From contig JAEEJT010000187.1 in NCBI GenBank assembly GCA_016282055.1, positions 1 through 7,517 on the forward strand: a stretch of DNA of 7,517 nucleotides, given 5' to 3'. Each line of letters opens with the position of its first letter. Within the stretch, counting starts at the first letter, position 1. The notes beneath the pieces were generated by a model. It was not told the DNA's origin. It did no database searches and saw only the letters and a program-made list of their open reading frames with translations. The position numbers and the translations under genes are program-made. Source of the stretch: Bacilli bacterium (GTDB lineage: Bacteria; Bacillota_I; Bacilli_A; ML615J-28; CAG-698). This document shows, in pieces, positions 1-4,929 of this stretch.

Positions 1-5
1 AAAAT

Positions 6-35
6 AATCCCCTGATCAATTAAGATCAGGGGATT
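6..35 (-). terminator. Intrinsic terminator closing the left bouquet
   Basis: A perfect 12-bp stem (6-17 with 24-35) encloses a 6-nt loop. Read leftward it is followed by ATTATTTT, a U-rich tail, so it fits a terminator for the leftward cassette whose stop codon is 13 nt away at 49-51. It marks the outer edge of the left cassette group. Confidence 0.8.
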
Positions 36-48
36 TATTGTTTTATTA

Positions 49-438
49 TTAGTAATAAGCTTCTATTAGTACCCCTGCACCAACGATATTATTTGTTCTA
101 TCTTCATAATTGCCATTTGATGTATATCTAATCCAATGATAATTGTTATTTTCATATCCTAATTCTGATAAATATATAATTACATTTAATGGCGATGACG
201 ATGCTAAATAAACATCTGAACAAGTAAAAGTTGCAGAATTGACAGAATTTTTTGTCAACCAATAACATGTTCCACCTAAAATAATACGTCTAATTTTAGT
301 TATATCATCAATATTATTAAATAATTTTTCAATTAATGAACCATATGTATCAGATGCGTCAGCTATTGCAGAACTAATTATATATCCATTAATTAAATCA
401 TTATTGTACATTATTTTATTTTTGTTAGAATTGCACAT
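49..438 (-). CDS. Silent tail-fibre tip cassette L1 (MYNNDL class)
   Basis: This is a promoterless C-terminal cassette of about 129 residues. The open frame runs upstream to 588, but that part is antisense to the neighbouring rightward cassette, so the meaningful part starts inside the recombination site, where it reads MCNSNKNKIMYNNDL. No Shine-Dalgarno sequence precedes the ATG at 436-438, which argues that it is translated only after fusion to an upstream fibre N-terminus. The body is rich in Ser, Thr, Asn and Tyr and looks like a small beta-rich phage receptor-binding head, with no catalytic motif. It ends 13 nt before a terminator. No specific family is recognised. The role as an alternative receptor-binding tip is inferred from the cassette architecture shared with the other cassettes here. 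Confidence 0.7.
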   Translation of the reverse strand: MCNSNKNKIMYNNDLINGYIISSAIADASDTYGSLIEKLFNNIDDITKIRRIILGGTCYWLTKNSVNSATFTCSDVYLASSSPLNVIIYLSELGYENNNYHWIRYTSNGNYEDRTNNIVGAGVLIEAYY

Positions 439-449
439 TAATGATTTAG
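391..449. repeat. Central recombination-like site, left bouquet (core 395-447)
   Basis: Arms 395-410 and 432-447 are inverted repeats matching at 14 of 16 positions, separated by a 21-bp AT-rich centre. The whole 391-449 stretch is identical to 7191-7249 in the same orientation and, inverted, differs from 3825-3877 at only 3 positions of 53. Two divergent fibre-tip frames begin inside it: leftward ending MYNNDL and rightward ending LHINDL. Both strands stay open across the site in the relevant frames. Dyad arms around an asymmetric centre are typical of sites for serine or tyrosine recombinases; the enzyme class cannot be told from the sequence. Confidence 0.8.
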
Positions 450-1006
450 ATAGTAAACTATCAAAAACTGGTGGATATATGACAGGTGATACTACTACAT
501 ATAAAGACAATCCTATGTATATTGTAGAAAATGTTTTAAATAATGCTGTAAATCGTAGAGTTTGGTTTGGTTGTGCTAATGGTGGCAATTTTTATATTTA
601 TGATAATACAAAAAATAGAGCTATTATTGAATACCCTCTTTCAAGTGGAGTTCCTATTTTTCATGGTATAATTGGAGCTGAAAAATTAACAGTAGTTTAT
701 GGTTCAACCGCTGCTACTAATAAAGCATATTGGGCTTATAAATTTGGAAATTGGGTTTATATTAATCTTAGAGGTACATGGCCTTCTGCTATTTCTGCAG
801 GTCAAGGTTTATTTAAATTATTAGACAGTAGTGGTAATGTTATTTTACCAATAATGGATAATGGAAATGGTTCTTATAGCCAATTATTAAGCGGTACATA
901 TTATCCTAGAACTGCACGTAATAGTAATGGTTTTAATATTGGTGTAGATGGTACTGCACCAGCAAATTCAAATGTTCAAATTTGGGGTATGTTTATGTGC
1001 GAATAA
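404..1006 (+). CDS. Silent tail-fibre tip cassette L2 (LHINDL class)
   Basis: This is the longest cassette, about 190 residues from LHINDL. The frame is open from a TTG at 404 within the central site; no ribosome binding site is visible, so it probably has to be fused to an upstream fibre. After the junction it reads LSKTGGYMTGD, resembling the KTGGxMTG segment that commonly recurs in tail-fibre proteins of phages of Gram-positive bacteria. The rest is rich in Gly, Asn and aromatic residues (GNFYIYDN, VWFGCANGG, VQIWGMFMCE at the end), consistent with a beta-structured receptor-binding domain. The stop at 1004-1006 overlaps the beginning of the next cassette. Placement as a fibre C-terminus is well supported; the ligand is unknown. 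Confidence 0.8.
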   Translation: MYIILFLLELHINDLDSKLSKTGGYMTGDTTTYKDNPMYIVENVLNNAVNRRVWFGCANGGNFYIYDNTKNRAIIEYPLSSGVPIFHGIIGAEKLTVVYGSTAATNKAYWAYKFGNWVYINLRGTWPSAISAGQGLFKLLDSSGNVILPIMDNGNGSYSQLLSGTYYPRTARNSNGFNIGVDGTAPANSNVQIWGMFMCE

Positions 1007-1322
1007 TTATGTTTATAAAAATAATGATTTAGAAAAAGTTATACCTGAAAATATTACAGACACTGGATATTTATACAACCCTATAGTTCAAAGAAAATTT
1101 GGCTTTGATGGATTTAAAAATTTAACAGTAGGACAATCTATTACTATTGCTCACATAGATGAAAGATTAAAGCCTGCTTTTACCCACACTTGGAAAGTTA
1201 ACGGTGGAGCTAACCGTTATTAAATTCAAGTCACATATAATGGAGATATAATGGTATATGCGTATAGTAGTATATCAGATCAAAACAATGTTAACCAAAC
1301 AATTACATATTTAACTTTTTAA
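996..1322 (+). pseudogene. Tail-fibre tip cassette L3 with an in-frame stop
   Basis: This second rightward cassette starts at a degenerate half-site (about 1011-1031, giving VYKNNDLEK) overlapping the end of cassette L2 in another frame. The frame runs to TAA at 1221-1223, after NGGANRY. In the same frame a further 32 codons follow without a stop (IQVTYNGDIMVYAYSS...), ending at TAA 1320-1322. That second stop is 21 nt before the terminator hairpin, matching the 10-32 nt spacing at the other terminal cassettes, whereas the first is 120 nt away. The simplest reading is one nonsense substitution, for example a Tyr TAT become TAA, in an intact fibre tip. No internal ribosome binding site suggests separate translation of the tail. 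Product otherwise unrecognised beyond a fibre-tip-like composition. An automated gene caller would probably stop at 1223. Confidence 0.6.
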
Positions 1323-1343
1323 ATTTAAATTAATAAAAAATAA

Positions 1344-1375
1344 AAGACACTGAAGAATTAATTCTTCAGTGTCTT
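1344..1375. terminator. Perfect-palindrome terminator, probably bidirectional
   Basis: This is a 32-bp perfect inverted repeat (AAGACACTGAAGAATT and its complement). Read leftward it is followed by TTATTTTTTATT, an excellent U-tract, so it should end the leftward operon from 2606. Read rightward it ends cassette L3, 21 nt after the second stop, with a weaker tail (TTGATTATTTG). Confidence 0.8.
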
Positions 1376-1385
1376 GATTATTTGA

Positions 1386-1559
1386 TTATATAGTAGAAGT
1401 TAATATTAATTCTTTTTTCTTTTTAAGATCTTCTATATAAATATAAGAATCTTCAATTTCGGTGTTAAAATATTTTATCATAATATCTTTTGCTAATTTA
1501 GAATTATTTTCAGACTTATATAATTTACATATTAATAAAGATATATCAGTAATGATTGT
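1386..1559 (-). pseudogene. Truncated small ORF, 57 codons, no start codon
   Basis: A leftward frame is open from just after a TAG at 1560-1562 to TAA at 1386-1388. The peptide is Lys/Glu/Ile-rich and looks coding (SENNSKLAKDIMIKYF, then an acidic-aromatic stretch and LKKKKELIL near the end). There is no ATG, GTG or TTG with a ribosome binding site at its beginning; the only Met is internal. A hairpin at 1573-1602 lies immediately upstream. It is best read as the 3' remnant of a gene whose 5' part has been lost, in the same transcription direction as the three-gene operon upstream and ending before the terminator at 1344-1375. Function unknown. It might instead be chance open sequence in AT-rich DNA. 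Confidence 0.35.
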
Positions 1560-1572
1560 CTAAGATACTAGG

Positions 1573-1602
1573 CCGAGTAGCTGAGTACCAACAGCTACTC
1601 GG
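1573..1602. other. GC-rich hairpin between small operon and ORF remnant
   Basis: The 11-bp perfect stem CCGAGTAGCTG/CAGCTACTCGG has an 8-nt loop and is strikingly G+C-rich compared with its surroundings. Leftward there is no U-tract; rightward it is followed by TTTATT. It lies 5 nt past the stop of the leftward gene at 1608, so it may be a weak terminator or an mRNA 3'-end stabiliser, or mark a recombination boundary. Confidence 0.5.
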
Positions 1603-1607
1603 TTTAT

Positions 1608-1853
1608 TCAAATATTATTAATATTTTTTAATGTATCAATTTTTTGAACAATTTTTATTAAATTTAAAGTCGCTTCATTTAATGAATCATATGCTTTTTC
1701 CAAACTATACCAACGAGTTATTTTTGCATAATATTTTCCATTTTTAAATTCTATTTTTCCAATTATTTTCTTTTTTAATAATTCTTCATATGTTAATTCG
1801 ATAACTTTTCCAGAAGAACCCCTTAACTTTATAGTTTCCTTCAATTTTTCCAT
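1608..1853 (-). CDS. Hypothetical protein, 81 aa
   Basis: This small basic protein is not recognised as a known family. The N-terminal half carries a Gly-Ser turn followed by TYEELLKKKIIGKIEFKNGK, then a short beta-like stretch (YYAKITRWYSLEKA) and a helical C-terminus. There is no signal peptide or membrane segment. It is the third gene of a leftward operon: the ATG at 1851-1853 lies 9 nt past the stop of the preceding gene, with only a weak GGGAA ribosome binding site, suggesting translational coupling. A GC-rich hairpin follows its TGA. Small accessory phage protein is the most that can be inferred. Confidence 0.7.
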   Translation of the reverse strand: MEKLKETIKLRGSSGKVIELTYEELLKKKIIGKIEFKNGKYYAKITRWYSLEKAYDSLNEATLNLIKIVQKIDTLKNINNI

Positions 1854-1862
1854 AGTTTCCCG

Positions 1863-2078
1863 TTATTCATCATAAATTAAATTTAATATTTTTTCTATAA
1901 TTGGAGAGTTTTTCCCTATAAATATTCCATATATATCAGGATTATCCCCAAAATAGAAAGTATCATTTTCTTGTATTAATGATGGATTTTCTTTTGTTAA
2001 TATTGAAATAGAGTCTAAATTATTATCTAATTCTATATCAATATCTTCATTTGTCATTATCATTGAAGTAATTTCCAT
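1863..2078 (-). CDS. Hypothetical acidic protein, 71 aa
   Basis: This is a small, strongly acidic protein (many Asp and Glu, for example NEDIDIELDNNLD near the N-terminus). No family is recognised. There is no signal peptide or transmembrane helix; the C-terminus (FIGKNSPIIEKILNLIYDE) is probably helical. A clear ribosome binding site, GGGGAG, lies 8 nt upstream of the ATG and supports the start. It sits 24 nt after the 167-aa gene and 9 nt before the 81-aa gene, so all three are very likely co-transcribed leftward. Its acidity allows DNA mimicry or binding to a basic partner as possibilities, but nothing in the sequence shows either. Confidence 0.7.
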   Translation of the reverse strand: MEITSMIMTNEDIDIELDNNLDSISILTKENPSLIQENDTFYFGDNPDIYGIFIGKNSPIIEKILNLIYDE

Positions 2079-2102
2079 AATAAATTCTCCCCATTAAATA
2101 TA

Positions 2103-2606
2103 TTAGCCTTCTTTTGAATTCTTTTTATCAATTAATGATATCTTTTTATTTGAATCTGGAACAGCTGCGGCTATAGAAGATATTATTGATGTTGTATCTA
2201 TAAGTTCATCTGGTTCAACATCATTTAAAGGTAATTCTTTAAGATCTTTTTCTGAAATTTTATGCATAGCAATATATGATCTAACATCTGCTATCATTTT
2301 TAATTTTTCGTCCATTAAAACAATATTTGTTATATATGATTCTTTTAATCCCTGATTTGAAGATACATTATGTAATAACTCCGAATCTTTTGCAGCTCTA
2401 CTATTATATGTATTTGCAAGTTCCTTTAGAGCTTCATCAATAACAACATCAGAACCCATACAGTTTATATTAAGTAATCTGTATAATTCTTCTGTTGATG
2501 AAAAACTTGTTAATGCGATAGAATCAACTGCTCTTAAAGCTAATTCTGTAACCTTTGCAGGTGAAAGCTTATTACCATTAACAACAACCTTTTTAAATAA
2601 ACCCAT
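2103..2606 (-). CDS. Hypothetical protein, 167 aa, first gene of small operon
   Basis: This is a predicted soluble, mostly helical protein of unrecognised family, beginning MGLFKKVVVNG. A central Ala/Leu/Glu-rich region (about residues 45-120) should be helical, followed by an acidic linker (LPLNDVEPDELIDTT) and a Lys-rich tail ending KKNSKEG. No catalytic motif or membrane segment is visible. The ATG follows a strong GGAGG ribosome binding site with about 8 nt spacing. A promoter with two candidate TATAAT boxes lies about 60-75 nt upstream, so this is the first gene of the leftward operon. It lies between two fibre-tip bouquets, which invites a structural or regulatory role in the phage, but that is only position. 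Confidence 0.75.
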   Translation of the reverse strand: MGLFKKVVVNGNKLSPAKVTELALRAVDSIALTSFSSTEELYRLLNINCMGSDVVIDEALKELANTYNSRAAKDSELLHNVSSNQGLKESYITNIVLMDEKLKMIADVRSYIAMHKISEKDLKELPLNDVEPDELIDTTSIISSIAAAVPDSNKKISLIDKKNSKEG

Positions 2607-2648
2607 AATATTTTCCTCCTTAAATATATCGGTATTGAATTGTTAACC

Positions 2649-2667
2649 TGGTACTCAAAATGTACCA
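2649..2667. promoter_or_regulatory. Candidate operator dyad at the transcription start
   Basis: TGGTAC and GTACCA form a 6-bp-arm inverted repeat around a 7-nt centre. It abuts the downstream edge of the leftward TATAAT box at 2667-2672 and would cover the +1 region. A repressor bound here would block the operon of the 167-, 71- and 81-aa genes. No regulator gene is in view. Confidence 0.35.
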
Positions 2668-2695
2668 TTATAAAATTATAATATATAATTGAAAA
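2667..2695 (-). promoter_or_regulatory. Sigma-A-type promoter of the three-gene operon
   Basis: Reading leftward, TTTTCA (2690-2695) is followed by a 17-bp spacer and a perfect TATAAT (2667-2672). A second TATAAT lies at 2675-2680 with a weaker TTGTTT upstream. The 167-aa gene with its GGAGG site starts about 60 nt downstream. AT-richness makes chance matches common, but the position is right. Confidence 0.5.
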
Positions 2696-2704
2696 AACAA
2701 ACAA

Positions 2705-2732
2705 TTCCCAAAGGGAATATTCCCTTTGGGAA
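2705..2732 (-). terminator. Terminator at the left edge of the middle bouquet
   Basis: A 28-bp perfect inverted repeat (TTCCCAAAGGGAAT and complement) lies 10 nt past the stop of the leftward cassette at 2743. Leftward it is followed by TTGTTTGTTTTTTC, a strong U-tract. It isolates the cassette array from the downstream operon promoter. Confidence 0.85.
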
Positions 2733-2742
2733 ATTGTAATAA

Positions 2743-3105
2743 TTATTCAGCCACCCAAAATTTTCTAATATAAATATATGTAGTAGTATTTACCTCCGTA
2801 GGCTGTAGATTATAATCATATTGAGATCTCGGAATTAAACCATCTACATATCTCCCAGAAAATGAATATTGTATACTAATTCTGCGATCCGTGCTATGAT
2901 CTCTATAATTTGAAACGCTATTGTAAGTAATGCCATTTTCAGGTGATAATATAAATACGGGAACATATGGTCCACCATTATAAAGAGACCATTCAAAAAA
3001 TATAGCCTTATAATCTCCAATACTTTTAGGTGCTAATAATGTTCCTCCGAATATAGAAGCAGTATTTATAGTACATGTCCATTTTAATAAATCATTAATA
3101 GACAA
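2743..3105 (-). CDS. Silent tail-fibre tip cassette M3 (SINDL variant)
   Basis: This 120-residue cassette begins at a degenerate boundary giving LSINDLLKW. It is the distal of three tandem leftward cassettes and ends just before a terminator. An in-frame TAA in the boundary repeat upstream separates it from the previous cassette, and there is no ribosome binding site, so in this arrangement it should not be translated. The body has alternating hydrophobic and aromatic segments (YKAIFFEWSLYNGGPYVPVFI, with ISIQYSFSGRYVDG later, TTTYIYIRKFWVAE at the end), compatible with a beta-sandwich phage receptor-binding tip. The fibre assignment rests on cassette architecture; the domain family is not recognised. 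Confidence 0.7.
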   Translation of the reverse strand: MSINDLLKWTCTINTASIFGGTLLAPKSIGDYKAIFFEWSLYNGGPYVPVFILSPENGITYNSVSNYRDHSTDRRISIQYSFSGRYVDGLIPRSQYDYNLQPTEVNTTTYIYIRKFWVAE

Positions 3106-3131
3106 TTTTAATTAGTTAAATATTACTTTAT
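3088..3131 (-). repeat. Cassette-boundary repeat, copy 1
   Basis: This 44-bp segment matches 3474-3517 in the same orientation with 3 mismatches; the 29 bp at 3103-3131 match 3489-3517 exactly. Read leftward it runs from just after one cassette's stop codon, through AACTAATTAAAATTG, into the next cassette's INDL arm. It contains an in-frame TAA. It resembles a half of the central site fused to a different leader. Confidence 0.75.
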
Positions 3132-3491
3132 TTAACGATAGTAAACAGTCATTGTTAAATCAGCAACATCTGCACCATTAATTGACATATGTGCACCATA
3201 TAAAGCATTATCATTTACCTTAAAATCACAAGCAGTATAGTCACTTGCATTATTATAGAAACCATTTCTATAAACCTTGTCGGGTGATGTCTGAGCCAAT
3301 TCATGAACCATAGCACTAGTTAAAACCCAACTGAAAACATAAAGTGGATTTGCTGCAGATGTAATAGTGACAAATACTTCATTATAATTACTTGTTGAAA
3401 GAATAACACCAGCTGGAGTATCAACTGTTGCATATCCTTGTAATTTAGTAAATTCTTTCAACTGATAATCAGTTAAATCATTAATGTGCAA
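3132..3491 (-). CDS. Silent tail-fibre tip cassette M2 (LHINDL class)
   Basis: This middle leftward cassette of 119 residues starts at a TTG that gives LHINDLTDYQLKEF. It lies between two copies of the boundary repeat. The first 30 residues may be a short helical stalk (TDYQLKEFTKLQ), followed by a beta-rich head with VFVTITSAANPLYVFSWVL and an ending of VADLTMTVYYR. No Shine-Dalgarno sequence is seen and an in-frame TAA sits immediately upstream, so expression probably needs rearrangement. Relationship to known receptor-binding domains cannot be proved by eye; the size, composition and repeat-defined ends fit the other cassettes here. Confidence 0.7.
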   Translation of the reverse strand: MHINDLTDYQLKEFTKLQGYATVDTPAGVILSTSNYNEVFVTITSAANPLYVFSWVLTSAMVHELAQTSPDKVYRNGFYNNASDYTACDFKVNDNALYGAHMSINGADVADLTMTVYYR

Positions 3492-3517
3492 TTTTAATTA
3501 GTTAAATATTACTTTAT
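3474..3517 (-). repeat. Cassette-boundary repeat, copy 2
   Basis: This is the second copy of the 44-bp leftward boundary repeat (see 3088-3131), lying between the TAG of cassette M1 and the LHINDL arm of cassette M2. A related rightward copy is at 4506-4547. Three copies of AACTAATTAAAATTG followed by a site arm argue for a recurrent joining sequence rather than chance. Confidence 0.75.
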
Positions 3518-3850
3518 CTAACCAAGTGGGTTAAATACTAAAGCGAAAGCATTTAATGTAGCGGTCGGTGTTTTAATCACCATACCTTTTTTTACGAATA
3601 GGCTAATAGTTTCATCACCATATAAAAAATTAAACGCTACTTTAATAAAAGATAATCCACTAATTTGTAAATCTAATGCACCACTAGTAGCTGATTGATT
3701 AATAAATCTTACATATCCATCTTTAGGAGCTGTGTACCCATTAGTGCTAGATGCTTCACTCTTTATTGAGACCTGAGTCAAGGTATTAGCTTCTAAAGCA
3801 ATTAAATCTGACTTTACCTGAGTTAAATCATTAATGTGCAATTTTGACAA
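3518..3850 (-). CDS. Silent tail-fibre tip cassette M1 (LHINDL class)
   Basis: This leftward cassette adjoins the middle central site and reads LHINDLTQVKSDL from it. An early helical stretch (about 15-25 residues, VKSDLIALEANTLTQ) may continue a trimeric coiled-coil stalk. It is followed by SSTNGYTAPKDGYVRF, a pattern often seen at the start of beta-sandwich receptor-binding heads of phages of Gram-positive bacteria, and an ending of NAFALVFNPLG. A TTG at 3848-3850 opens the frame, but no ribosome binding site precedes it. It would become the tip of a fibre if an N-terminal gene were joined at the central site. Stop is TAG at 3518-3520. Confidence 0.75.
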   Translation of the reverse strand: MSKLHINDLTQVKSDLIALEANTLTQVSIKSEASSTNGYTAPKDGYVRFINQSATSGALDLQISGLSFIKVAFNFLYGDETISLFVKKGMVIKTPTATLNAFALVFNPLG

Positions 3851-3877
3851 AAATAAAATAATGTATAATAATGATTT
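3825..3877. repeat. Central recombination-like site, middle bouquet
   Basis: This 53-bp site lies in opposite orientation to those at 395-447 and 7195-7247 and differs from them at 3 positions (two in the centre, one in an arm). Its arms read LHINDL leftward and MYNNDL rightward. Opposite orientation means that recombination with either of the other two sites would invert about 3.4 kb. It is the junction from which six cassettes radiate. Confidence 0.8.
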
Positions 3878-4199
3878 GACTAAACAATCTTCTGGTATTA
3901 TAACCTATAAAGGTATAATACTTTCATGTACAAAAATAGGCAATAATATTAATATTCATTTAAATGGGACTTGTAGTGAATTGATCCCTTCTAATACATA
4001 TATTATAGATTTTAATTCTGTATTTAATGGAGCATTAAAAACTTTATGTGCTTTAGATATTTTAATGCCTAGCCCAGAAAATATGAGACTACTTGCTAAT
4101 GATATAGGTGTAAGATTTGCAGGTGCAGTTCAGGCAAATACACCAATAAGAGCTAGTATAAATTTTGCTTCTATTAATTTTGATCAAATTCCTAATTAA
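3834..4199 (+). CDS. Silent tail-fibre tip cassette M4 (MYNNDL class)
   Basis: This rightward cassette starts in the central site as MCNFDKNKIMYNNDL, nearly the same leader as cassettes L1 and R1. The 121-residue product contains TKIGNNINIHLNG followed by ELIPSNTYIID, which aligns by eye with TKVNNIVVISFSG and SIIPSGTQIVG of the cassette at 6876-7238. The two heads are therefore probably homologous and diverged, with a common leader. Both end in a hydrophobic beta strand (INFASI versus IISMSYI). The opposite-strand cassette occupies the upstream DNA and no ribosome binding site is present. Phage receptor-binding head is the best call. Confidence 0.75.
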   Translation: MCNFDKNKIMYNNDLTKQSSGIITYKGIILSCTKIGNNINIHLNGTCSELIPSNTYIIDFNSVFNGALKTLCALDILMPSPENMRLLANDIGVRFAGAVQANTPIRASINFASINFDQIPN

Positions 4200-4248
4200 A
4201 TCATCAATATACAATTTTATAAAATAGAATAATGTACAATAATGATTT
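4198..4248 (+). repeat. Diverged full-length site between cassettes M4 and M5
   Basis: This 51-bp relative of the central site has a left arm with substitutions (ATCATCAATATACA) and an intact right arm (TGTACAATAATGATTT). The centre is 2 nt shorter, which breaks the left-to-right reading frame; TAA at 4220-4222 is in frame with the next cassette. It starts at the stop codon of M4. It may be a decayed or weaker recombination site. Confidence 0.65.
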
Positions 4249-4507
4249 AGATGGCAAAGTGTCACTAATTTCTATATCTGAAACTGTACCTGTTAATAAT
4301 TCTACTGTACATTTTAATTATCCAACAGGAGTTAGTAATTATAACCCTATTACAGGTTACTCAGTAGCCTTACCTTCAGGGACTATACAACACAATGTTC
4401 CGGGAATTTTCATTTATTCAAATGGAGATGATTGGCAGATTACTACATACGGATTGGATAGTCAATATGAAGGATTAACAATTTACGTTTATTTTGTACA
4501 TAATTAA
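4232..4507 (+). CDS. Silent tail-fibre tip cassette M5 (MYNNDL class)
   Basis: This short cassette of 91 residues begins MYNNDLDGKV at the intact arm of a diverged site. The body is beta-like, with alternating polar and hydrophobic residues (STVHFNYPTGVSNY, GIFIYSNGDDWQITTYG) and a final strand ending TIYVYFVHN. No ribosome binding site and an in-frame TAA just upstream indicate it is silent here. Its size is at the low end for a phage receptor-binding head, but it has a complete-looking C-terminus. No family is recognised with certainty. Confidence 0.7.
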   Translation: MYNNDLDGKVSLISISETVPVNNSTVHFNYPTGVSNYNPITGYSVALPSGTIQHNVPGIFIYSNGDDWQITTYGLDSQYEGLTIYVYFVHN

Positions 4508-4547
4508 AGTTATCTTTAACTAATTAAAATTGTACAATAATGATTTA
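4506..4547 (+). repeat. Cassette-boundary repeat, rightward copy
   Basis: It shares TTTAACTAATTAAAATTG and the following arm with the leftward boundary repeats at 3088-3131 and 3474-3517, but here the arm is the YNNDL type (TGTACAATAATGATTTA). The same leader is thus joined to both arm types, which is informative about how cassettes were assembled. TAA within the leader closes the frame. Confidence 0.7.
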
Positions 4548-4865
4548 GATACTAAAGCTTCAAAAGATGCATTTGCAAGTATAACAAACTGTGCTTTTCG
4601 AGAAAATGCATCTGATTCTTCTTCAAATTGGCCATTATACTATAATCAATCATATGGTAATGTATTATTATTTGACAGTGAAGGAAATTCATGTATTATT
4701 GCTATTAGGTGGTCTAATACTTACAATTCATATGTACCATTTATTGATCAAATTGTTAATTTGCATGGTACTATAGCTGTATCCGATAATCCTAATCATA
4801 AATATATGAATGTTACCGTTAAACCTTGGTCTGGAATGTATTCTATATTATTGCAGGGAGATTAA
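4530..4865 (+). CDS. Silent tail-fibre tip cassette M6 (LYNNDL)
   Basis: This is the distal rightward cassette of the middle bouquet, 111 residues, beginning at TTG 4530 with LYNNDLDTKASKDAFASITNC. It contains SSSNWPLYYNQSYGNVLLF and later AIRWSNTYNSYVPFIDQIV, rich in aromatic residues and Ser/Asn like carbohydrate-contacting fibre tips, and ends MYSILLQGD. It stops 28 nt before a terminator, as expected for the last cassette. No ribosome binding site is present. Function as a receptor-binding alternative is inferred from position and architecture. Confidence 0.7.
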   Translation: MYNNDLDTKASKDAFASITNCAFRENASDSSSNWPLYYNQSYGNVLLFDSEGNSCIIAIRWSNTYNSYVPFIDQIVNLHGTIAVSDNPNHKYMNVTVKPWSGMYSILLQGD

Positions 4866-4893
4866 ATATTATCTATATAAAATATTTAAATAT

Positions 4894-4923
4894 ATTGCTG
4901 AAGGGAATTCTCCCTTCAGCAAT
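4894..4923. terminator. Bidirectional terminator between middle bouquet and endolysin
   Basis: A 13-bp perfect stem (ATTGCTGAAGGGA, 4894-4906, with 4911-4923) has a 4-nt loop. It lies between the convergent ends of cassette M6 (4865) and the endolysin (4930). Rightward it is followed by TTAATTTTAT, leftward by an AT-rich stretch. Its CTGAAGGG/CCCTTCAG core recurs in the terminator at 6813-6843. Confidence 0.8.
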
Positions 4924-4929
4924 TTAATT

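Noticed and set aside
391..449. The dyad sites as terminators or operators
   Set aside because: The arms are 21 bp apart, AT-rich with no U-tract hairpin, and both frames read through them; conservation with asymmetric centres fits recombination better.
438..588. Extension of the leftward cassette L1 frame upstream to 588
   Set aside because: It is open but antisense to cassette L2, whose fibre-like sequence is convincing. The start at 588 has no supporting role; only the part from the site leftward is meaningful.
948..995. Start of cassette L3 at the ATG at 948
   Set aside because: This segment overlaps the end of cassette L2 in another frame and gives no fibre-like sequence; the cassette relation begins at the half-site near 1011-1031.
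4591..4776. 61-codon rightward ORF inside cassette M6
   Set aside because: It is an alternative frame of M6, strongly hydrophobic with biased Leu/Ile content from AT-rich DNA, and has no ribosome binding site. Considered as a holin because of its hydrophobicity, but its position inside a fibre cassette makes a shadow frame more likely.
6..4923. Diversity-generating retroelement for fibre variation
   Set aside because: There is no reverse transcriptase, and no template/variable repeat pair with adenine-specific differences. Variation is by whole cassettes.
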